Part shown: positions 14,071 to 23,830 of the stretch, piece after piece | Numbering within the stretch: the first letter of the stretch is position 1 | Layout: each line of letters opens with the position of its first letter | Origin: Moringa oleifera | Taxonomy: Eukaryota; Streptophyta; Magnoliopsida; Brassicales; Moringaceae | Assembly (NCBI GenBank): GCA_021397835.1 | Contig: JAJFZO010000519.1 | Coordinates: 397,001-461,000, forward strand | Length of the DNA: 64,000 bases | Direction of reading: 5' to 3' | The notes under the pieces: generated by a model | Database searches by the model: none | The model's input: only the letters and a program-made list of their open reading frames with translations | What the model was told of the DNA's origin: nothing | Translations under genes and position numbers: made by a program

Positions 14071-14576
14071 CCAAGGCTTGCCTAGGCGGACTCGTTGCGC
14101 AGCGCGATCGACGACACCATCGTCGACCGTTAGCAATGAGTGAGCCACACGGCTAGCCTGGGCAAAGGGTGGCACCCCTGCTGCCAAGGCCTCATCGATG
14201 GAAAAAATGTGGGAATTGAAATGAAAAAAATGTGGGATAATGAGCTGGGATGTTGCTACACAAGCTCGATGGTGTAGGCGATGAAGCTAACGATGATGGA
14301 TGCTACGCGAGGGCCAAATCGTTGGTGGGAATTTGGAGCATGCTAGTGCTTCATCGTAGGCCCTCGAGGTGGTGGACGTGGGGTTGGATTTCGACGCTCA
14401 GGCTTGCCTAGGCGAGCTTGTTGCGTAGCGGGATCGACAGCACAATCGTCGGCCAGTAGCAACGAGCGAGCCACACGGTTGGCCTGGGCAAGGCGTGACA
14501 CCCTTGCTACCAAGGCCTGAGCGAATGGGAAAAATTGGGCAACGAAATGAGAAGAATCGTGGATAACGTGCTGGGG

Positions 14577-14599
14577 TTTTTTTTTTTTTTTTTTTTTTT
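14577..14599 (+). repeat. T23 homopolymer
   Basis: A run of 23 T replaces the ATG of GGGATGTGGCTAC inside a monomer. The matching place in the second copy (near 21,510) has the normal word and no T run. It sits at the start of the indel-rich block, so it may be an error rather than a retroposon poly-A scar; no transposon body or target-site duplication flanks it. Confidence 0.8.
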
Positions 14600-15709
14600 C
14601 TGGCTACACAAGCTGACGGTCGTGTGGCGACGGAAACAACGATGATGCATTCTATGCGACGGCCAAATCGTTGGGGGTATTTTTGAAGTATGGGAGTGGC
14701 TTTCGTCGAGGCCCTCGATGGCGGTGGACGTGGGGTTGAATCCCGACGATAGGATTGCCCCCTAGGCGGGCTCGTTGCGTAGTGTGATGACGATAAGAGT
14801 GTCGGCCGTTAGCAATGAGCGAGCCGCACGGCATGCACTGGGCAAGTCGTGACACCCCTGTGCCAAGGCTCATCGATTGGAAAAAACCGTGGGCAACGAA
14901 ATGAGAAAAACGTGCGGATAATGAGATGGAATGTGGCTACACAAGCTCGACCGTGTGGGCGGTGTTGAAGCTAACGATGAGCATGCTACGCGAGGGCCAA
15001 ATCGTTTGGGGGAATTTCGAGCATGCAGGGTGCTTCATCGCAATCCCTCGAGGCGACGGACGTCGGGTTAGATCCCGACGCTTAGTCTTTGCCTAGGCGG
15101 ACGCGTTGCGCAGCGCGATCGATGACACCATCGTCGACCGTTAGCAACGAGCGAGCCACACGGTCAGCTTGGGCAAGCGTGACGCCTCTGCTGCCCAAGG
15201 CCTCATCTAGTGGGAAAAAACTTGCGGCGACGAAATGAGAAGAATCGGGGGAAATGTATTGGGATGGTGGCTCACAAACACGACGGTGTGGGCGGACGAA
15301 GCTAACCCGATGGATGCACCGCAACACGAGGGGACAAATCGTTGGGCGAATTCGAGCATGCGGAGTGCTTCGTCGCAAGCCCCGAGGCGATGGACGTCGG
15401 GGATGATCCCGTTACGATAAGGCTTGCCTAGGCGAGCTCGTTGCGTTTAGCGGGACGACGACACAAGCGTCGGGCGTTAGCAACGATGCGAGACACACGG
15501 TCGGCCTGGGCAAGGTGGACACCCCTGCTTCCAAGCGTGTAACGATGGGGAAAAACATGAAAACTGAAAAATGAGAAAAATCGTAGGATAATGAGCTGGG
15601 ATGTGGCCACACAGTTCGACGGTGTAGCCAGTGAAAGCTAACGATGATGCATGCTACGCGCGGCCCAAATCATTTGGGGGAATTTCGAGTATGCGATGTG
15701 CTTCATCCG

Positions 15710-15719
15710 CCCCCCCCCC
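15710..15719 (+). repeat. C10 homopolymer
   Basis: Ten C interrupt the TTCATCGCAGTCCC box of a monomer inside the indel-rich block. The clean counterpart near 22,602 has no such run. Confidence 0.75.
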
Positions 15720-18700
15720 GAGTCCCTCGACGGCGACGGACGTCGGGTTAGATCCCGACGCTTGTCTTGCCTTGGCTGGACTCGTGCACAGCCGCGATCG
15801 ACGGACCGATCGTCGACCGTTGAGCACGAGCGAGCACTACTTGGCCAGCTGGGCAAGGCGTGACACCCCTGCTGCCAAGGCCTGATCGATGGGAAAAACA
15901 TGGGCAACAAAAATGAGGAAAAAGCATGGGATAATGAGCTAGGAGTGGTACACAAAGCTCGACGGGTGTGGCCGGGAAGCTAACGATGATGCATGCTACG
16001 CGAGGGCCAAATCGTTTGGCGAGAATTCGAGGGTGCAAAGTGCTTCATCGGCAATCCCTCGAGGCGAGGAGTGGGATGAATCCTACGATCAGGGGCTTGC
16101 CTAGGCGACCTCGTTGCGTAGCGGATCGACGACACGATCGTCGGCCGTTAGCAAACGAGCGAAGCCACACTGGCCGGTCTGGGCAGGCGTGACCACCCCT
16201 GCTGCCAAGGGACTCATCGATGGTGAAAAACTTGGGCAACGAATTGAGAAAAAATCGTGGGATAATGATCTGGGATGTGGCTACACAAGCTCGACGGTGT
16301 GGTCAGTGAAGCTAATGATGATGCATGCTATGCGAGGGCCAAATCGTTTGGGGGAATTTCGAGCATGCGGGATGCTTCGTCGCAAGCCCTCGACGCGGTG
16401 GACGTGGCGTTGAATCCCGACGATCAGGCTTGCCTAGGCGGGCTCGTTGCGTAGCGCGATCGACGACACGATCGTCGGCTGTTAGCAACGAGCGAGCGAC
16501 ATAGCCGGCCTGGGCAAGGCGTGACACCCCTGCTGCAAAGGCCTGATCGATGGGAAAAACATGGGCAACGAAATGAGAAAAATCGTGGGATAATGAGTTG
16601 GGATGTGGCTACACAAGCTCGACGGTGTGGCCGGTGAAGCTAACGATGATACATGCTACGCGAGGGCAAATCGTTTAGAGGAATTTCGAGCATGCGGGGT
16701 GCTTCATCGCAGTCCCTCGAGGCGACGGACGTCGGGTTAGATCCCGACGCTTAGTCTTGCCTAGGCGGACTCGTTGCGCAGCGCAATCGACGACACGATA
16801 GTCGACCGTTAGCAACGAGTGAGCCATACGGCCAGCCTGGGCAAGGCGTGACACCCCTGCTGCCAAGGCCTCATCGATGGGAAAAACATGGGCAAAAAAA
16901 TGAGAAAAAACGTGGGATAATGAGCTGGGATGTGGCTACACAAGCTTGACGGTGTAGGCAATGATACTAACGATGATGCATGCTACACGAGGGCCAAATC
17001 GTTAGGGGAAATTTTGAGCATGCGGAGTGGTTCGTCGCAAGCCCTTGAGGCGGTGGACGTGGGGTTGAATCCCGACGATCAGGCATGCCTAGGCGGGCCT
17101 GTTGCGTAGCGCGATCGACGACACGATCATCGGCCGTTAGCAATGAGCGAGCCACACGGCCGGCCTGGGCAAGGCGTGACACCCCTGCTGCCAAGGCCTG
17201 ATCGATGGGAAAAACATGGGCAATAAAATGAGAAAAAACATGGGATAATGAGCTAGGATGTGGCTACATAAGCACGACGGTGTGGGCGGTGAATCTAACG
17301 ATGATGCATGCTACACGAGGGCCAAATCGTTGGGGAGAATTTCGAGCATGCGGGATGCTTCGTCGCAAGCCCTCGAGGCGGTGGACGTGGGGTTGAATCC
17401 CGACGATCAGGCTTGCCTAGGCGGGCTCGTTGCGTAGCGCGATCGACGATACGATCGTCGGCTGTTAGCAACGAGCGAGCGACATAGCCGGCCTGGGCAA
17501 GGCGTGACACCCTTGCTGCAAAGGCCTGATCGATGGGAAAAACATGGGCAACGAAATGAGAAAAATCGTGGGATAATGAGTTGGGATGTGGCTACACAAG
17601 CTCGACGGTGTGGCCGGTGAAGCTAACGATGATACATGCTACGCGAGGGCAAATCGTTTAGAGGAATTTCGAGCATGCGGGGTGCTTCATCGCAGTCCCT
17701 CGAGGCGACGGACGTCGGGTTAGATCCTGACGCTTAGTCTTACCTAGGCGAGCTCGTTACGTAGCGCGATCGATGACACGATCATCGACCGTTAGCAACG
17801 AGCGAGCCACACGGTTGGCTTGGGCAAGGTGTAACACCCCTGCTACCAAGGCCTGATTGATGGGAAAAACATGGGCAACGAAATGAGAAAAATCATGGGA
17901 TAATGAGCTGGGATGTGGCTACACAAGCTCGACGGTGTGGCCGGTGAAGCTAACGATGATGCATGCTACGCGAGGGCAAAATCGTTTGGGGGAATTTCAA
18001 GCATGCGAAGTGCTTCATCGCAGTCCCTCGAGGCGACGGACGTCGGGTTAGATCCCGACGCTTAGGCTTGCCTAGGCGGACTCCTTGCGTAGCGCGATCG
18101 ACGACACGATCATCGACCGTTAGCAACGAGCGAGCCACACGGCTAGCCTGGGCAAGGGGTGATACCCCTGCTGCGAAGGCCTCATCGGTGGGAAAAACGT
18201 GGGCAACGAAACGAGAGAAATTGTGGGATAATGAGCTGGGATGTGGCTAGACAAACTCGACGGTGTGGGCGGCGAAGCAAACGATGATGCATGCTACGCG
18301 AGGGCCAAATCGTTGGGGGGATTTCAAGCATGCGGAGTGCTTCGTCGCAGGCACTTGAGGCGGCGGACGAGGGGCTGGATCCCGACGCCCAGGCTTGCCT
18401 AAGCGGACTCGTTGCGCAGCGCGATCAACGACACCATCGTCGACCGTTAGAAATGAGTGAGCCACACGGCCAGCCTGGGCAAGGGGTGACACCCCTGTTG
18501 CCAAGGCCTCATCGATGGAAATAACGTGGGCAATGAAATGAGAAAAAACGTGGGATAATGAGCTGGGATGTTGCTACACAAACTCGATGGTGTTGGCGAT
18601 GAAGCTAACGATGATGGATGCTACGCCAGGGCCAAATCGTTGGTGGAAATTTCGAGCATGCTAGTGCTTCATCGTAGGCCCTCGAGGTGGTGGACGTGGG

Positions 18701-18965
18701 GTTGGATTTCGACGCTCAGGCTTGCCTAGGCAGACTCGTTACGCAGCGCGATCGACAACACGATCGTCGGCCGGTAGCAACGAGCGAGCCATACGGCCAG
18801 CCTGGGCAAGGAGTGACACCGCTGCTGTCAAGGCCTCATCGGTGGGTAAAACGTGGGCAACGAAACGAGAGAAATTGTGGGATAATGAGCTGGGATGTGG
18901 CTAGACAAACTCGACGGTGTGGACGGCGAAGCTAACGATGATGCATGCTACGCGAGGGCCAAATC

Positions 18966-18977
18966 GGGGGGGGGGGG
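18966..18977 (+). repeat. Expanded G-run (G12) in the monomer G-tract
   Basis: The usual CGCTGGGGGGATTTC or CGTTGGGGGGAATTTC tract has become 12 G. The duplicate monomer at 26,486-26,495 has AGGGGGGGGGG (10 G), so the expansion predates the large duplication and then changed length by slippage or by sequencing error. Confidence 0.75.
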
Positions 18978-21900
18978 ATTTCAAGCATGCGGAGTGCTTC
19001 GTCGCAGGCACTTGAGGCGGCAGACGAGGGGCTGGATCCTGACGCCCAGGCCTGCCTAGGCAGACTCATTGCGCATCGCGATCGACGACACCATCGTCGA
19101 CCATTAGCAATGAGTGAGCCACACGGCCAGCCTGGGCAAGGGGTAACACCCCTGCAGCCAAGGCCTCATCGATGAAAAAAACATGGGCAATGAAATGAGA
19201 AAAAACATGGAATAATGAGCTGGGATGTTGCTACACAAGCTCGATGGTGTAGGCGATGGAGCTAACGATGATGGATGCTACGCCAATGCCAAATCGTTGG
19301 TAGGAATTTCGAGCATGCGAGTGTTTCGTCGCAGGCCCTCGAGGCGGCAGATGTGGGGTTGGATTTCGACGCTCAGGCTTGCCTAGGCGGACTCGTTGCG
19401 CAGCGCGATCGACAACACGATCGTCGGCTGGTAGCAACAAGCGAGCCACACGGCTAGCCTGGGCAAGGAGTGACACCGCTGCTGCCAAGGCCTCAACGGT
19501 GGGTAAACCGTGGGCAACGAAACGAGAGAAATTGTGGGATAGTGAGCTGGGATGTGACTAGAAAAACTCGACAGTGTGGACGGCGAAGCTAACGATGATG
19601 CATGCTACGCGAGAGCCAAATCGCGGGATGGATTTCTAGCATGCGGAGTGCTTCATCGCAGGCCCTCGAGGCGGCGAACGCGTGGCTGGATCCCGACGCC
19701 CAGGCTTGCATAGGTGGACTCGTTGTGCACCGCGATCGACAACACGATTGTCGGTCGTTAGCAATAGGCAAGCCACACGGCCAGCCTGGGAAGTCGTGAC
19801 ACCCCTACTACCAAGGCCTCATCGATGGGAAATACGTGGGCAACGAAATGAGAAGAATCGTGGGATAATAAGCTGGTATGTGGCTACACAAGCTCGACCA
19901 TGTGGGCGGTGAAGCTAACGATGATGCATGCTACGCGATGGCCAAATCGTTGGGGGGAATTTCGAGCATGTGAAGTGCTTCATCGCAGGCCCTCAGGGTG
20001 ATGGATGTGGGGTTGGATTTCGACGCTCAGGCTTGCCTAGGCGGACTCGTTGCGCAGCGCGATCGACAACACGATCGTCGGCCGGTAGCAATAGGCAAGC
20101 CACACGGCTAGCCTCGGCAAGGAGTGACACCGCTGCGGTCAAGGCCTCATTTGTGGGTAAAACATGGGCATCGAAACGAGAGAAATTGTGGGATAATGAG
20201 CTGGGATGTGGCTAGACAAACTCGACGGTGTGGTCAGCGAAGCTAACAACGATGCATGCTACGCGAGGGCCAAATCGCTGGGGGGATTTCGAGCATGCAG
20301 AGTTCTTCGTCGCAGGCCCTCGAGGCGGCGGACGTGGGGTTGGATCCCGACTCCCAGGCTTGCCTGGGCGTACTAGTTGTGCAACGCGATCGAGGACACG
20401 ATCGTCGACCGTTAGCAATGGGCAAGCCACACGGCCAGCCTGGGCAAGGCGTGCCAACCCTACTGCCAAGGCCTCATCGATGGGAAAAACGTGGGCAACG
20501 AAATAAGAAGAATCGTGGGATAATGTACTGGGATATGGCTACACAAGCTCGACGGTGTGGGCGGTGAAGCTAACGATGATGCATGCTACGCGAAGGCCAA
20601 ATCTTTGGGGGAATTTCGAGCATGCGGAGTGCTTCATCGCAGTCCCTCGAGGCAACGGACGTCGGGTTAGATCTCGACGCTTAGTCTTGCCTAGGCGGAC
20701 CATTGTGCAGTGCGATCGATGACGCTATCGTCGACCGTTAGCAACGAGCGAGCCACACGACCAGCCTGGGCAAGGCGTGACACCCCTGCTGCTAAGGCCT
20801 CATCGAACGAAAAGACGTGGGCAACGAAATGAGAAGAATCGTTGGATTATGTGCAGGGATGTGGCTACACAAGCTCGACGGTGTGGGCGGTGAAGCTAAC
20901 GATGATGCATGCTACGCAAGGGCCAAATAGTTGGTGGGAATTTCGAGCATGCGGAGTGCTTCGTCGCAAGCCCTAGAGGGATTGGACGTGGGGTTGAATC
21001 CCGACGCCAAGGCTTGCCTAGGCGGACTCGTTGCGCAGCGCGATCGACGACACCATCGTCGACCGTTAGCAATGAGTGAGCCACACGGCTAGCCTGGGCA
21101 AAGGGTGGCACCCCTGCTGCCAAGGCCTCATCGATGGAAAAAATGTGGGAATTGAAATGAAAAAAATGTGGGATAATGAGCTGGGATGTTGCTACACAAG
21201 CTCGATGGTGTAGGCGATGAAGCTAACGATGATGGATGCTACGCGAGGGCCAAATCGTTGGTGGGAATTTGGAGCATGCTAGTGCTTCATCGTAGGCCCT
21301 CGAGGTGGTGGACGTGGGGTTGGATTTCGACGCTCAGGCTTGCCTAGGCGAGCTTGTTGCGTAGCGGGATCGACAGCACAATCGTCGGCCAGTAGCAACG
21401 AGCGAGCCACACGGTTGGCCTGGGCAAGGCGTGACACCCTTGCTACCAAGGCCTGATCGATGGGAAAAATGTGGGCAACGAAATGAGAAGAATCGTGGGA
21501 TAACGTGCTGGGATGTGGCTACACAAGCTCGACGGTGTGGGCGACGAAACTAACGATGATGCATGCTATGCGACGGCCAAATCGTTGGGGGGATTTTTGA
21601 GCATGCGGAGTGCTTCGTCGCAGGCCCTCGAGGCGGTGGACTTGGGGTTGAATCCCGACGATCAGGCTTGCCTAGGCGGGCTCGTTGCGTAGTGCGATTG
21701 ACGATAAGATCGTCGGCCGTTAGCAATGAGCGAGCCGCACGGCCTGCCTGGGCAAGTCGTGACACCCCTGCTGCCAAGGCCTCATCGATTGGAAAAACGT
21801 GGGCAACGAAATGAGAAAAATCGTGGGATAATGAGCTGGAATGTGGCTACACCAGCTCGACCGTGTGGGCGGTGAAGCTAACGATGATGCATGCTACGCG

Positions 21901-22533
21901 AGGGCCAAATCGTTTGGGGGAATTTCGAGCATGCGGGGTGCTTCATCGCAATCCCTCGAGGCGACGGACGTCGGGTTAGATCCCGACGCTTACTCTTGCC
22001 TAGGCGGACTCGTTGCGCAGCGCGATCGATGACACCATCGTCGACCGTTAGCAACGAGTGAGCCACACGGTCAGCTTGGGCAAGGCGTGACGCCTCTGCT
22101 GCCAAGGCCTCATCGATGGGAAAAACTTGGGCGACGAAATGAGAAGAATCGGGGGATAATGTACTGGGATGTGGCTACACAAACACGACGGTGTGGGCGG
22201 TGAAGCTAACGATGATGCATGCAACACGAGGGCCAAATCGTTGGGGGGAATTTCGAGCATGCGGAGTGCTTCGTCGCAAGCCCTCGAGGCGATGGACGTG
22301 GGGATGAATCCCGACGATCAGGCTTGCCTAGGCGAGCTCGTTGCGTAGCGGGATCGACGACACGATCGTCGACCGTTAGCAACGAGCGAGCCACACGGCC
22401 GGCCTGGGCAAGGCTTGACACCCCTGCTTCCAAGGTCTGATCGATGGGAAAAACATGGAAAACGAAATGAGAAAAATCGTAGGATAATGAGCTGGGATGT
22501 GGCTACACAAGTTCGACGGTGTAGCCAGTGAAG

Positions 22534-22861
22534 CTAACGATGATGCATGCTACGCGCGGCCCAAATCATTTGGGGAAATTTCGAGTATGCGGGGTGCTTC
22601 ATCGCAGTCCCTCGAGGCGACGGACGTCGGGTTAGATCCCGACGCTTAGTCTTGCCTTGGCGGACTCGTTGCACAGCGCGATCGACGACACGATCGTCGA
22701 CCGTTAGCAACGAGCGAGCCACACGGCCAGCCTGGGCAAGGCGTGACACCCCTGCTGCCAAGGCCTGATCGATGGGAAAAACATGGGCAACAAAATGAGA
22801 AAAATCATGGGATAATGAGCTAGGATGTGGCTACACAAGCTCGACGGTGTGGCCGGTAAAG
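22534..22861 (+). repeat. Reference monomer (328 bp) with its conserved landmarks
   Basis: This copy is exactly 328 bp in the phase beginning CTAACGATGATG. In order it carries ATGCATGC (22,543-22,550), a G-run followed by an AATTTCGAG-like box, CTCGAG (22,611-22,616), GACGTC (22,623-22,628), a variable CTTAG/CTCAG/GATCAG segment, a dyad of two 7-bp arms (22,682-22,700), the GTTAGCAA box, AGGCCT (22,761-22,766), ATCGAT (22,768-22,773), and two A5 tracts starting at 22,777 and 22,800. Most of these blocks persist in nearly every monomer of the window, while the segment from CTCGAG to the dyad carries most of the subfamily differences. Confidence 0.9.
22682..22700. other. Conserved dyad in the monomer (7-bp arms, 5-bp centre)
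   Basis: TCGACGA, CACGA and TCGTCGA form a perfect inverted repeat with a 5-nt centre. The same element sits at the same place in most monomers. Where it varies, the change is usually a CG to TG or CA transition in one arm (for example ATTGTCG or ATCATCG). It could be a protein-binding site or could extrude as a small hairpin; neither is shown by the sequence. One example in a good copy is annotated to stand for the whole array. Confidence 0.6.
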
Positions 22862-23559
22862 CTAACGATGATGCATGCTACGCGAGGGCCAAATCGTTTG
22901 GGAGAATTTCGAGCATGCGAAGTGCTTCATCGCAGTCCCTCGAGGCGATGGACGTGGGGATGAATCCTGACAATCAGGCTTGCCTAGGCGACCTCGTTGC
23001 GTAGCGGGATCGACGACACGATCGTGGGCCGTTAGCAACGAGCGAGCCACACGGCCGGTCTGGGCAAGGCGTGACACCCCTGCTGCCAAGGCCTCATCGA
23101 TGGGAAAAACTTGGGCAACGAAATGAGAAGAATCGAGGGATAATGTACTGGGATGTGGCTACACAAGCACAACGATGTGAGCGGTGAAGCTAACGATGAT
23201 GCATGCAACACGAGGGCCAAATCGTTGAGGGGAATTTCGAGCATGCGGAGAGCTTCGTCGCAAGCCCTAGAGGCGGTGGACGTGGGGTTGAATCCCGACG
23301 ATCAGGCTTGCCTAGGCGGGCTCGTTACGTAGCGCGATCGACGACACGATCGTCGGCCGTTAGCAATGAGCGAGCCACACGGCCGGCCTCGGCAAGGCGT
23401 GACATCCCTGCTGCCAAGGTTTGATCGATGGGAAAAACATGGGCAACGAATTGAGAAAAAATCGTGGGATAATGATCTGGGATGTGGCTACACAAGCTCG
23501 ACGGTGTGGTCAGTGAAGCTAATGATGATGCATGCTATGCGAGGGCCAAATCGTTTGGG

Positions 23560-23830
23560 GGATTTTTGAGCATGCGGGTGCTTCGTCGCAGGCCCTCGAT
23601 GGACGTGGGGTGAATCCTGACGATCAGGCTTGCCTAGGCGGCTCGTTGCGTAACGGGATCGACGACACGATCGTCGGCCGTTAGCAACGAGCGAGCCACA
23701 CGGCCGGCCTGGGCAAGGCGTGACACCCCTGCTGCAAGGCCTCATCGATGGGAAAAACTTGGGCAACGAAATGAGAAAATCGAGGGATAATGACTGGTAT
23801 GTGGCTACACAAGACAACGCGGTGAAGCTA
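23560..23830 (+). repeat. Short noisy monomer inside copy 2
   Basis: This monomer has lost bases at several places (GCGGGTGC, CTCGATGGACG, GGCGGCTCG, GCTGCAAGG, ACACAAGACAACGCGGTG). The spacing between the near-identical flanking monomers at 23,203 and 23,841 is 638 rather than 656 bp. The error style is like that of the block at 14.5-16.2 kb. Confidence 0.7.

Larger units (their letters stand above)
14521..16235 (+). repeat. Indel-riddled monomers, probable low-quality consensus
   Basis: About five monomers follow the order of 21,457-23,120 but carry dozens of single-base insertions and deletions, such as doubled or dropped bases in GTGGCTACACAAG and GCGTGACACC. They also hold a T23 run, a C10 run and scattered extra bases. 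By coordinates this copy is net 57 bp longer than its clean counterpart. Elsewhere in the window monomers diverge by substitution and almost never by frame-breaking indels, so this pattern fits uncorrected long-read errors better than biological decay. Confidence 0.75.
14071..21006 (+). repeat. Tandem segmental duplication, copy 1 (6,936 bp)
   Basis: Sequence from 14,071 matches sequence from 21,007 base for base by eye for about 450 bp, and the right part (about 16,680-21,006) matches 24,197-28,524 at a constant offset of 7,518 with only scattered differences. Shared rare details include the GGATTTCAAGCATGCGG monomers, the missing base in GCGAGGGCAAATCG and the long G-runs. The middle differs: copy 1 contains the indel-rich block, carries one extra monomer around 16,340-16,670 that resembles 17,290-17,620, and lacks about three monomers present in copy 2 at 23,120-24,087. 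These differences add up to the 582-bp length gap. Confidence 0.85.

Noticed and set aside
14577..14599. Retrotransposon insertion signalled by the T23 run
   Set aside because: No element body, no target-site duplication, and the run lies in an indel-rich segment that resembles sequencing error.
22580..22593. CENP-B-box-like TTCG...CGGG
   Set aside because: The spacing between TTCG and CGGG is six bases, while the CENP-B box core requires seven with an A at a fixed position. Many monomers have CGGA instead of CGGG.
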